A stretch of 32,576 bases of DNA from Bdellovibrionales bacterium RIFOXYC1_FULL_37_79 (GTDB taxonomy: Bacteria; Bdellovibrionota; Bacteriovoracia; Bacteriovoracales; Bacteriovoracaceae): assembly GCA_001770015.1 (NCBI GenBank), contig MEQB01000046.1, positions 1 to 32,576 on the forward strand, read 5' to 3'. The notes beneath the pieces were generated by a model. That model did not search any database and had not been told where the DNA came from. It saw only the letters and a list, made by a program, of their open reading frames with translations. Position numbers and translations under genes: made by a program. Shown here piece after piece: positions 24,668-32,576 of the stretch; positions within the stretch are counted from its first letter, which is position 1, and each line of letters begins with the position of its first letter.

Positions 24668-26866
24668 ATGGGAAGAACCACTTCGAAAATTTTTATCCTC
24701 ATCATCGGCATTCTTTTTTTTCAAGGATGCGATTTTACAGATAGGCCCGCCAAGGATTTGGATGTTTACCATCTCAAAAAACAATGCGAACTTAACACCG
24801 ACGCCTTCTCTCACTTCCTGGAAAAAGACATCACCCGCGATATTGACTGCTTGGAGATCAATTTTAATCAATTTATGGCGGGAGTGCTCACTGGTGATAC
24901 CAACGGGATTAGACAAAACGACCTGGTTCAATTTGTCAGAGAATATTTTGATGGAGACACTCAAAACATCGTTGCCTCTTTGGATCTTCTTTTTAATCTT
25001 AATACGCTGCTTTTAAACGACTACGAATGTCGCATTCAAAGGCAAAATATCAAACCAATCTTTGAAATTTTAAGAACGTCTAACCAGTATCTGGTGAAAA
25101 TCAAAAAGATATATAAGGAGATCAATGACCGGAATGCCCTTTACTACCGAAGCGTTATTGACCAATTACTAGGCCAATTCACCAACTCAATCTTACTGAT
25201 TATAAAAAACAGGGAGGCAGGCCCCCACATTGTTCTTAATACCAATCATTTGGTAGAACAGATTCTTGATCATTTTTCCGACAACACTTATCGCAACATG
25301 GTTAACAAGTTAATTCCTATTTTAAAAGTGGCACTCCTGGGTGGGCAACCGGATCAGATTACCTACACGGAGTCCATCTCGCTGATAAAAAAAGCTTCCA
25401 AAATACTCATGGTTGCCTTTGACGGAATCTATCTGCAAAAACATCACTTTCAAAATATTAATGATTTTTATCACCTCCAGCTCCAGGCAGCTAACCATTT
25501 ACCAGGCCTTTTAAACCAGAACTTCCGAATTGACGATGTTTTGTTTACCCACCAACAAATTATCGATTTAGCAGACGAAGTAATAAAAATATTAGCTGAA
25601 GAAAAAAATGAAAAATTAACCACCAGTTTTCTTGATAAAATTTTAAAAACACTCAAACCCATTGCGATCGGTGGGGTGTATGAAAATTACACCTATCGGG
25701 AGGTACTCGAACTTTGTAAGCATTTAAGTGATTTTCTAGAAATTCGTTTTTTTTATAGCACCACCTGGGATCACTACGAAAGTAGCTTAGTCGTTAATGC
25801 TCAAAGCTATGGAATCACCATTTTACCACCCAGCAACTACCCCGGGCTATCTCAAGAAAAAATCTATTCCTTACACAAAGTATTTAATAAAATCCTCAAG
25901 CAATACCGTTTTTTTAAAAAAGAAAATGGTCTGCAATATTACACCCACGGATATAAGCGAAATAAAGCCAGTATGCTGGAGATAGCTTATTACCGGTGGG
26001 CCCTTGGTATTGTCGGCAAACCCTATAGCGAAAGTGCGCAGGAAATTCAAATTAGCATGAAAACCCTGGAACGACTGCTGTGGGATTTTAAATCTCTTTT
26101 AGAAGAGTTCAACCTCTGGTCTGCCTACCCCGAAACCTTCGCCCGCAACACCATTTTGTTGGGAGATCTTTTTCAATATCAGTCCGATGGAAACTTACTC
26201 CTGAATGTGGATGAAGCCTCCGAGTATTTTATTTTGGTGGTTAATGCCGTGACCGTCAAAAATGAAGTCACCCAGGAAATGAGCAAGGTTTGTGACTTTG
26301 GAGCCGATGTTGATAATCCGACATTTCAGGTCCAGTGTTTCAGAAAAAATCTACCTGCGATCATGTTCAACAACCTAGGATACCAAGAATATATGCCCAT
26401 GCTTTACGACTATCTTAAAAAAGCCGGTCCGGCGGTTTTTCAAAAATACCTCTACAAGGTGGAATACTTCGCTCGGGATATTCCCGATGATACTATTCCC
26501 ATTGGTCCACGGGATATGACGCTTATTTTAGGTGCTTTACTCAATATTGAATCCACCTTTATACGTTTCGACACCGATAAAAATAATATCATTAACCCCA
26601 AAGAATTATGCCCGCCGGCTTATGGGGTTTACAAACAGGCTATCATTGATCTTGTTCACCAAAAGGACCCCGACATCGATGTAACCGGCTATGAAAAATC
26701 CATTTTTCTCTATTTGGTGAAAAAAATGGAAATCCCTACTAAACTCCAGCTAGGCCTCTATCACCTAAGTGGAGACAAAAAATTTGATTCTCACCGTGCC
26801 AATATAGGTGCTATACTTTATAATCTGATAAAAATGAACAAAGAAAAACTACTTAATCAACGATGA
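24668..26866 (+). CDS. Lipoprotein with C-terminal EF-hand loop
   Basis: The signal peptide ends in FFQGC (lipobox, Cys21), so this is a 732-residue lipoprotein. The body is helical, with no family I recognise; features include CEL and CRIQR Cys residues and repeated LxxLL-type helices. Near residue 635 it has DTDKNNIINPKEL, which fits a 12-residue EF-hand calcium loop (Asp-x-Asp-x-Asn...Glu). The stop overlaps the start of the PilZ membrane-protein gene by 4 bp (ATGA at 26863), so the two are co-translated. It may be a periplasmic or surface partner of that c-di-GMP protein. Confidence 0.72.
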   Translation: MGRTTSKIFILIIGILFFQGCDFTDRPAKDLDVYHLKKQCELNTDAFSHFLEKDITRDIDCLEINFNQFMAGVLTGDTNGIRQNDLVQFVREYFDGDTQNIVASLDLLFNLNTLLLNDYECRIQRQNIKPIFEILRTSNQYLVKIKKIYKEINDRNALYYRSVIDQLLGQFTNSILLIIKNREAGPHIVLNTNHLVEQILDHFSDNTYRNMVNKLIPILKVALLGGQPDQITYTESISLIKKASKILMVAFDGIYLQKHHFQNINDFYHLQLQAANHLPGLLNQNFRIDDVLFTHQQIIDLADEVIKILAEEKNEKLTTSFLDKILKTLKPIAIGGVYENYTYREVLELCKHLSDFLEIRFFYSTTWDHYESSLVVNAQSYGITILPPSNYPGLSQEKIYSLHKVFNKILKQYRFFKKENGLQYYTHGYKRNKASMLEIAYYRWALGIVGKPYSESAQEIQISMKTLERLLWDFKSLLEEFNLWSAYPETFARNTILLGDLFQYQSDGNLLLNVDEASEYFILVVNAVTVKNEVTQEMSKVCDFGADVDNPTFQVQCFRKNLPAIMFNNLGYQEYMPMLYDYLKKAGPAVFQKYLYKVEYFARDIPDDTIPIGPRDMTLILGALLNIESTFIRFDTDKNNIINPKELCPPAYGVYKQAIIDLVHQKDPDIDVTGYEKSIFLYLVKKMEIPTKLQLGLYHLSGDKKFDSHRANIGAILYNLIKMNKEKLLNQR

Positions 26867-27609
26867 AACAAAAACCAGTCCTTATTATTATTCTTGCGAT
26901 CTTTCATTTTCTCCAACCATTTATCAACATCGTTTACCTGAAACTGACTACCCATTATGATTTTTTCATGATTTTTCAGAATTTACTGGAACTGGATGGC
27001 GTAAAGAGTCTATTTGATTTCTGGCTACTTTTTCCGCTGGGGGGATTGGCCTTGCTACTGGTTAGAAAATGGAGCTTCTTTATTTTTGTTTTTGTACAGT
27101 TTTATTCCATTTACCTACACCTGTTTTACGAAAAATATACCTGGCCTTATGTCAGTGAGCACCCTCTATCTTTTTCCATCATTTTACTAATATTTAATAT
27201 TTTCTTCATTATCTATGTCTGTTTGCCCAACATTCGCGCCCTCTTTTTTGATGAAACCAAACGCTGGTGGCAAACCTCTCGTCGCTATTTTATCAATACC
27301 CCGTGCCAGATAACTGTCATCAGTTCTGGTTCCGTATTTAGTTCGCGAATCATCAACGTTTCCAAAACCGGGGCGTTTGTTGAAACCAGCATTGATCTTC
27401 CCAAGGGAACTATCTTAACGATCGCGTTTAATTATAAATTAATCAGCTACTCATTAACGGGTAAAATCATTAGCACGCATGCGATCAATGACATCAGAGG
27501 ATCAGGTATCAAGTTTTTACTGGATAAATTTCACTCCAATGAACTGCCTGCCATCAAAAATCTGGTTAAAACGCTCAAGAAAATACAGACTCAAAATATA
27601 GGAAATTGA
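26863..27609 (+). CDS. Membrane protein with C-terminal PilZ domain
   Basis: The first 130 residues hold about four membrane segments (7-26, 52-68, 70-90, 103-125). The cytoplasmic end is a PilZ domain (about 139-245) with NVSKTGAFVET, the (D/N)xSxxG motif. The companion RxxxR is not complete: the site reads RRYFIN. Binding of c-di-GMP may therefore be weak or lost. It overlaps the EF-hand lipoprotein gene by 4 bp, which implies a joint envelope function. The family is certain for the PilZ part; the membrane part is unassigned. Confidence 0.78.
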   Translation: MKQKPVLIIILAIFHFLQPFINIVYLKLTTHYDFFMIFQNLLELDGVKSLFDFWLLFPLGGLALLLVRKWSFFIFVFVQFYSIYLHLFYEKYTWPYVSEHPLSFSIILLIFNIFFIIYVCLPNIRALFFDETKRWWQTSRRYFINTPCQITVISSGSVFSSRIINVSKTGAFVETSIDLPKGTILTIAFNYKLISYSLTGKIISTHAINDIRGSGIKFLLDKFHSNELPAIKNLVKTLKKIQTQNIGN

Positions 27610-27648
27610 ATCAAACATCAGTATTATTAAAAAAATCGTCATTAATAG

Positions 27649-27774
27649 TTCGATTTTATTAAACCTTCATTTATAGATACTGCATGGACAAAGATTCCTG
27701 ATCGTGAGATTAATCATATGGTTATACCCGGTAAATTGAGTAATCACGCACTAAAAGAACTTTTTAGTTTTTAA
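27649..27774 (+). pseudogene. Short open frame, possible 3' remnant of a lost gene
   Basis: After TAG 27646-27648 the frame is open to TAA 27772-27774 and reads like a protein end (AWTKIPDREINHMVIPGK, then SNHALKELFSF). It has no start codon or ribosome site at its head. It could be what is left of a gene deleted between the PilZ gene and the ATP-citrate lyase operon, or chance. Confidence 0.3.
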
Positions 27775-27798
27775 ACATATTTTACAGGAGAATAAAAA

Positions 27799-29082
27799 AT
27801 GGCACAAAAAGGTATTCGAGAATTTGATGCAAAAAGAATGCTCGCCAGGTTTTTACCTGAGTATACGTCATCAGTTAAGTATGACGGAAAGATTGCTTTG
27901 GTAACACCTACCACCGACTTTGATCACTTGGCCAAAGACTACCCCTGGTTAAACTCAGGAAAACTGGTAGTCAAACCAGATCAACTTTTTGGCAAAAGAG
28001 GAAAAAATAATCTTCTTTTAATTGGTGCTGACTATAAGGGTGCTCAAGCATGGATTAATGAAAGGATGAATAAGGAAGTCACCATCAAGCAAACCACCGG
28101 GACCACGACCGGAATACTCACCCATTTTATGATTGAGCCGATGGTCGAACACAAAGACGAATATTATGTTGCGATCAAATCCAGTAGGGCCGGCGACACG
28201 ATTTATTTTTCCTTGCAAGGTGGAATCAACGTCGAAGAAAATTGGGATAAAGTCAGGGAACTTACGGTCCCGGTACTTGAAAGTATTGATTCCCAAAATT
28301 TAAACCAACTTGTTCCCAGTGATCTGGGTCCGCAAAAAGAAGCCGTCATGGATTTTGTTAAAGGGCTTTTTAAAGTTTATCAAAAATTGAATTTTTCTTA
28401 TCTGGAAATCAATCCATTTACCGTGGTACACAGTAACGTTGTACCCCTGGACACCGTGGCCAAACTGGATGACACCGGGGCATTCGAATCCTCCAGAGAT
28501 TGGGGCGAAATCGATTTTCCACCCTCCTTTGGGATGAAAACCAGGCCAGAAGAACAAATTATTAAGGAGCTGGATGAAAAATCCGGATCATCATTAAAAC
28601 TTACGATCATCAATCCAGAAGGAAGAATCTGGTTGATGGTGGCAGGCGGTGGAGCATCAGTTATTTATGCTGATACGGTAGTTGACCTCGGGCAAATGAA
28701 AGAACTTGCCAACTATGGTGAATACTCCGGCAACCCCACCACCGATGAAACTCAAGTTTACGCTGAAACTATTTTGGAAATGATGACCAGAACCAAACAT
28801 CCAAACGGAAAAGCCTTGCTCATTGGCGGAGGAATCGCAAATTTCACGGACGTGGCCAAAACTTTTACCGGCATAAACAACGTACTTCGAAAATACCAGG
28901 CAAAATTGCGAGAACATAACATCAAAATTTTTGTAAGACGAGGTGGTCCTAATTACCTCGAAGGACTTGAGAAAATTAAAAAACTCGGTGAGGAGCTTAA
29001 TATCTCCATAGAAGTCTATGGCCCAGAAACCCATATGACCAAGATTGTTCCCCTAGCTGTAAAAGCTCTGGGCCTAAACTAA
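27799..29082 (+). CDS. aclB: ATP-citrate lyase, ATP-grasp subunit
   Basis: The 427-residue protein starts MAQKGIREFDAKRML, like the N-terminal (ATP-grasp/succinyl-CoA synthetase beta-like) part of eukaryotic ATP-citrate lyase (plant ACLA, about 423 residues). It continues with VVKPDQLFGKRGK, ATP-grasp elements around TFMIEP/LEINPF and WLMVAGGGASVIYAD, the citrate-site region. With the next gene it cleaves citrate to acetyl-CoA and oxaloacetate using ATP and CoA. AGGAG precedes the ATG, and the partner gene starts 13 bp after the stop. Naming differs: bacterial small subunits are called AclB and plant ones ACLA. Confidence 0.88.
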   Translation: MAQKGIREFDAKRMLARFLPEYTSSVKYDGKIALVTPTTDFDHLAKDYPWLNSGKLVVKPDQLFGKRGKNNLLLIGADYKGAQAWINERMNKEVTIKQTTGTTTGILTHFMIEPMVEHKDEYYVAIKSSRAGDTIYFSLQGGINVEENWDKVRELTVPVLESIDSQNLNQLVPSDLGPQKEAVMDFVKGLFKVYQKLNFSYLEINPFTVVHSNVVPLDTVAKLDDTGAFESSRDWGEIDFPPSFGMKTRPEEQIIKELDEKSGSSLKLTIINPEGRIWLMVAGGGASVIYADTVVDLGQMKELANYGEYSGNPTTDETQVYAETILEMMTRTKHPNGKALLIGGGIANFTDVAKTFTGINNVLRKYQAKLREHNIKIFVRRGGPNYLEGLEKIKKLGEELNISIEVYGPETHMTKIVPLAVKALGLN

Positions 29083-29095
29083 GCGGGAGGATACC

Positions 29096-30916
29096 ATGAA
29101 TAACAAACCAGAATATATTTTATTTGATAAAGACACTCAGGCCATCATTTTTAATTACCAGCAAAATGCCATCCAAAGGATGCTGGATTTTGACCATGCT
29201 TGCGCCAGAAAAACACCATCAGTTGCATCTATCGTCAATCCAACCGGCAAGGCAGGTTTTCATAAAGCTTACTTTGGACAAAAAGAAATTTTAATTCCCA
29301 TTTACCCGACCTTAAAAGAAGCATCCGATAATCACCCAAATGCCGACGTGGTCATTAACTTTGCATCTTTCAGATCAAGCTATGCCACCAGCAAAGAAGC
29401 TTTAGAAAACAAAAATATTAGAACTGTCGCCATTATTGCAGAAGGCGTTCCCGAAGCTCGCGCTAGAGAACTAGCCGAAATTGCCAAACTAAAAAAGAAA
29501 TGGATTATCGGCCCCGCCACGGTAGGGGGCATGGTTGCCGGAGCTTTCAAAATTGGAAATACCGCAGGAACTATCGATAATATTATTGAATCAAAACTCT
29601 ACAAACAAGGAACAGTGGGTTTTGTTTCCAAATCCGGTGGGATGAGCAACGAAATGTATAACATCATTGCAAGAAACACTGATGGACTTTACGAAGGGCA
29701 CGCCATTGGTGGAGACCGTTATCCAGGTTCCACTTTGATTGAGCATCTACTTAGAATGAATAAAAACCCTGATATAAAAATGCTGGTATGTCTTGGCGAA
29801 GTTGGTGGTGAAGATGAATATCAGATCATCGATGCCATGGAAAATGGTGGCATCACTAAACCGATTGTTTGTTGGGTCACAGGCACCTGTGCCAGCATGT
29901 TCTCCTCAGGGGTTCAGTTTGGACATGCCGGAGCCAGAGCCGATAGCAACAGGGAAACCGCCAAGGCCAAAAATGAAGCCTTGAAAAAAGCCGGGGCCAT
30001 TGTCCCAAACTCTTTCGATGATTTCGGCGAAAAAATCAACGAAACCTGGAAAAAATTAAACATTAAAGAAAAAGTGGTTCCTACTCCTAAAATCACCCTT
30101 GATTACAATGAAGCCAAGGCCCTTGGAATGGTCCGAAAATCCAGTAACTTTATCTGCACCATATCTGATGATAGAGGCGAAGAGGTTACTTATAACAAAA
30201 TGCCCTTATCCCGAGTCATTAATGAAGGACTGGGAATTGGTGGCGTTATTTCTTTGCTTTGGTTTAAAAAACAACTCCCTGACTATTGCCATCGCTTCAT
30301 AGAAATTATTCTGCAAGTCTGTGCAGATCATGGCCCAGCAGTCTCCGGTGCCCATAACACCGCCGTCACTGCCCGCGCTGGAAAAGATCTGATCTCCTCT
30401 ATTGTTTCCGGAATGCTCACCATTGGACCTAGATTTGGGGGAGCCTTGGACGGTGCCGCTTCAGATTTTAGTCACGCACTGGATTCCAATATGACGCCAC
30501 TTGAATTTGTAAATAGTATGAAAAAGAAAGGAGATAACATCCAAGGCATCGGCCACCGCATAAAGTCGGTTCAAAATCCGGACATTCGGGTCACCATCAT
30601 TAAAGAATTTGCCAGAAAACACTTTCCCAGCTGCAAGCTACTGGACTACGCCTTAGAAGTTGAGAAAATTACTACCTCAAAAAGAAATAATCTCATTTTA
30701 AATGTGGATGGTTGTATTGGAATTTGCTTTGTGGATATGATGAGATCTTGCGGATCTTTTACGCTGGAAGAGGCAAAAGAATATGTGGATATGGGCGCCT
30801 TGAACGCTTTATTTGTACTTGCCAGGACCATTGGTTTTACCGGCCATTATCTTGACCAAAAACGTCTAAAACAACCTCTCTATCGGCATCCATGGGATGA
30901 TATCGCCTTCTTATAA
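29096..30916 (+). CDS. aclA: ATP-citrate lyase, citrate-synthase-like subunit
   Basis: The 606-residue protein matches the C-terminal part of ATP-citrate lyase (about 608 in plants and Chlorobium). The succinyl-CoA synthetase alpha-like half has VSKSGGMSNE and FGHAGARADSN with the phosphohistidine at His277. The citrate-synthase-like half has GPAVSGAHNTAVTARAGKDL, GPRFGGALDGAA and GIGHRIKS. All key blocks are intact. It acts in the cytosol with the ATP-grasp subunit to make acetyl-CoA for lipid synthesis, or in reverse-TCA carbon fixation in autotrophs. GGAGG precedes the ATG. A large hairpin follows the stop. Confidence 0.92.
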   Translation: MNNKPEYILFDKDTQAIIFNYQQNAIQRMLDFDHACARKTPSVASIVNPTGKAGFHKAYFGQKEILIPIYPTLKEASDNHPNADVVINFASFRSSYATSKEALENKNIRTVAIIAEGVPEARARELAEIAKLKKKWIIGPATVGGMVAGAFKIGNTAGTIDNIIESKLYKQGTVGFVSKSGGMSNEMYNIIARNTDGLYEGHAIGGDRYPGSTLIEHLLRMNKNPDIKMLVCLGEVGGEDEYQIIDAMENGGITKPIVCWVTGTCASMFSSGVQFGHAGARADSNRETAKAKNEALKKAGAIVPNSFDDFGEKINETWKKLNIKEKVVPTPKITLDYNEAKALGMVRKSSNFICTISDDRGEEVTYNKMPLSRVINEGLGIGGVISLLWFKKQLPDYCHRFIEIILQVCADHGPAVSGAHNTAVTARAGKDLISSIVSGMLTIGPRFGGALDGAASDFSHALDSNMTPLEFVNSMKKKGDNIQGIGHRIKSVQNPDIRVTIIKEFARKHFPSCKLLDYALEVEKITTSKRNNLILNVDGCIGICFVDMMRSCGSFTLEEAKEYVDMGALNALFVLARTIGFTGHYLDQKRLKQPLYRHPWDDIAFL

Positions 30917-30924
30917 GACTTTCT

Positions 30925-30976
30925 GGTTCTTTTTTGCGACCGCTGCTACTTATGCTAGTGGCTGCAAAAAAGAACC
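30925..30976 (+). terminator. Hairpin terminator after the ATP-citrate lyase operon
   Basis: The 13-bp perfect arms (30925-30937, core GGTTCTTTTTTGC, and 30964-30976) enclose a 26-base loop with further short pairings. It lies 9 bp after the aclA stop and before the regulator gene at 31014. No clean T-run follows, so efficiency is uncertain. Confidence 0.6.
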
Positions 30977-31013
30977 GTGTACCAAAAAATAAATTATGCT
31001 AAAATAATTAAAT

Positions 31014-32372
31014 ATGAAAATTCTTTATATAGAAGATAGTGATGAAGTCCGACAACTTTATGTTGTTTTACTTGATAATATTTTTCCTGATGTCAGCATT
31101 GTTGAAACCTATAGTGGCAATCAAGCGGTAAACATCCTCAAAAAACAAGAAAACTTTTTTGATTTGATCATTTGTGACTACGAAATGCTCGATGGAAACG
31201 GAGAGGTGGTTTACGAGCACATAAAAAATACCAATGACCAGGCAGCTTTTTTACTTTTTAGTTCTAAAAAACCGGATGAAATTCCCTATTTTAATAACTT
31301 TCCTGAAAGAAAAGGAAGTGATTTTTTTATTCACAAATCGGAAGGTTTTAATCATTTTAAAGAAAAGATATTACAAATCACCCAGCATGAACTTATATTT
31401 TTAAGGAAACAATTATCTTTTAAAAAAATTAGAATCTACAATTTCTGGAAATTTAACACCGCCTTATGTGATATTTTTCTAAGATTGTCCGATTCCAAGT
31501 ATGTAAAAATTATCAAAGGTGGCGATCGCTACACCAGAAAAGACATTGAAAAATATGTTCATAAGCAACAAAAATTTCTCTATATCCGTTCCGATGATTT
31601 TTCATCCTTTGCGGTGACGCTTGGTAAAACGCCCTTTTTAACCTTCAATCAAGATGAAGATAATATCAGCGAAAATTCCATCACCACCACCCACGCCATG
31701 ATCCATGAATTGGTTTTAAGCGTGGGGATCTCCCCCCAGGCCATCGCCCTTGCGGAAAAAACGGTTAATGATATTGTCGAATTAACCAAAAAAAACACAG
31801 AACTGTTTAATTTATTACTGCAAAGCCGGGAGAAAAAAGATTATATCTACGACCATAGTTATTTACTTTCTTGCATTTGTGGCCATTTTGCCTGGTATAT
31901 GAACTGGGCAACTTCGGAAGTGGTCAAGAAACTGGCAGTCGCATCTCTTTTTCACGACCTGAAAATATCCGACCCTGACCTGGCCTTTATAAATGATTTA
32001 AGCGATCCGCAAATCAAAAAACTGACCCCTGAGCAAATAAAGGAAATTAAAAATCACCCTTTCAATATTGTCGAATTAATTAAAAATAATCCCAGCATTG
32101 CAACAGAAGTGGATACCATCATTTTACAACATCATGAAAAACCAGATGGCACCGGTTTTCCCAAAAAACTTTCCGGCAAACAAATCCATCCCTTGGCATG
32201 CACTTTTATTATTGTCCACTACTTCGTGGACAAGATATATGAACATAATTTTGATGCCTCACAGCTGGTTAACATTCTTTCCGGTATGAAAACTTATTTT
32301 AATGTTGGTAATTTTATTGATCCCATGAGTGCCTTTATTAAAAGCTTTGATCTTATTTTAGAAGACAAATAA
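31014..32372 (+). CDS. Response regulator with HD-GYP-like output domain
   Basis: The receiver domain (1-125) has the acidic pocket IEDSDE, the phospho-acceptor Asp55 in IICDYEML, and Lys in FIHKSEG. A middle region (130-280) is unassigned. The end is an HD-type phosphohydrolase: FHDLKI (HD pair), NHPFNIVELI, and HHEKPDGTGFP, where HD-GYP enzymes have HHExxDGxGYP. GFP replaces GYP, but the metal ligands look complete. It is probably a c-di-GMP phosphodiesterase controlled by phosphorylation, consistent with the two PilZ proteins in this window. No histidine kinase is adjacent. Confidence 0.83.
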   Translation: MKILYIEDSDEVRQLYVVLLDNIFPDVSIVETYSGNQAVNILKKQENFFDLIICDYEMLDGNGEVVYEHIKNTNDQAAFLLFSSKKPDEIPYFNNFPERKGSDFFIHKSEGFNHFKEKILQITQHELIFLRKQLSFKKIRIYNFWKFNTALCDIFLRLSDSKYVKIIKGGDRYTRKDIEKYVHKQQKFLYIRSDDFSSFAVTLGKTPFLTFNQDEDNISENSITTTHAMIHELVLSVGISPQAIALAEKTVNDIVELTKKNTELFNLLLQSREKKDYIYDHSYLLSCICGHFAWYMNWATSEVVKKLAVASLFHDLKISDPDLAFINDLSDPQIKKLTPEQIKEIKNHPFNIVELIKNNPSIATEVDTIILQHHEKPDGTGFPKKLSGKQIHPLACTFIIVHYFVDKIYEHNFDASQLVNILSGMKTYFNVGNFIDPMSAFIKSFDLILEDK

Positions 32373-32395
32373 AATAAATAATGATGCAACCTAGG

Positions 32396-32576
32396 TCATT
32401 CGTTAGGGATTAGCGGAGAAAAGGCCACCACCGGCGACAAAATCCACAGTTGATAAATGGCCCTGGTCATTGCTAGATGATGCTTTCTTCTGGAGTAATC
32501 ACTCACCGGATAATTATCTAAATCCAGATCTGGGATAATCACATAATCAAATTCCAATCCCTTCACTTGTTCAAGC
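32396..32576 (-). CDS. UvrD/Rep-type helicase, C-terminal end (partial)
   Basis: The leftward frame is open from the window edge to TGA at 32396-32398. It encodes QVKGLEFDYVIIPDLDLD, the motif V region of superfamily I helicases, then HHLAMTRAIYQLW, the motif VI arginine region. About 60 residues are visible, so the exact member (UvrD, Rep, PcrA or a HelD-like protein) is open. The gene is convergent with the response-regulator gene. Confidence 0.75.
   Translation of the reverse strand, partial: LEQVKGLEFDYVIIPDLDLDNYPVSDYSRRKHHLAMTRAIYQLWILSPVVAFSPLIPNE

Noticed and set aside
1-32576. CRISPR arrays, riboswitches, rRNA, insertion sequences, prophage genes
   Set aside because: I looked for regular repeats, conserved RNA boxes, transposase or integrase motifs and phage structural genes on both strands and found none.

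Overview
The window is a moderately AT-rich bacterial chromosome segment with no rRNA, tRNA, transposase, integrase or CRISPR array that I can recognise. Its gene content points to a Bdellovibrionota organism of the Bacteriovorax type. The main clues are a serine palmitoyltransferase/ceramide-type reductase pair, several c-di-GMP receptor (PilZ) and HD-GYP-like genes, lipoproteins and outer-membrane proteins. Bacteriovorax stolpii is known to make sphingophosphonolipids. The taxonomic call is an inference.

Layout. (1) Positions 1-540 are a decay zone of 3' gene ends that includes a Cys-rich C-terminal module (copy 1). (2) Positions 538-9760 hold a compact type II fatty-acid/polyketide-like cluster in three transcription units. 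A leftward unit encodes thioesterase, FabZ-like dehydratase, stand-alone class II glutaminase and alpha/beta hydrolase. A divergent rightward unit encodes a ketosynthase-like protein without a nucleophile, ACP, ketosynthase, FabG-like ketoreductase and FabL-like enoyl reductase. A convergent leftward unit encodes an exported permuted-papain-fold (C92/YiiX-like) enzyme and an acyl-AMP ligase. Together they supply a full elongation cycle plus chain activation, release and possibly amidation. (3) Positions 9761-14812 are an accessory region: module copy 2, a short LysR regulator, a secreted PPC-like protein, a mosaic aminopeptidase N pseudogene, module copy 3, and a PIN / XRE-ImmA toxin-antitoxin-like pair under two matched palindromic operators. 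(4) From 14813 to the end the content looks like core genome: pepN, DUF2797, a YcgR-like PilZ protein, spt-cerR, tapT, a PAP2 protein, an outer-membrane protein, an EF-hand lipoprotein with a membrane PilZ protein, a eukaryote-like two-subunit ATP-citrate lyase, a receiver/HD-GYP regulator, and the 3' end of a UvrD-type helicase.

The most notable structure is that the whole fatty-acid cluster is bracketed by a direct repeat that is 49/50 identical (292-341 and 10012-10061). The repeat lies inside the Cys-rich module. This suggests the cluster entered, or can leave, by recombination between copies of a repeated gene end. ATP-citrate lyase (cytosolic acetyl-CoA), the mini fatty acid synthase and sphingoid-base synthesis form a plausible lipid-building theme, but no direct functional link is visible in the sequence.
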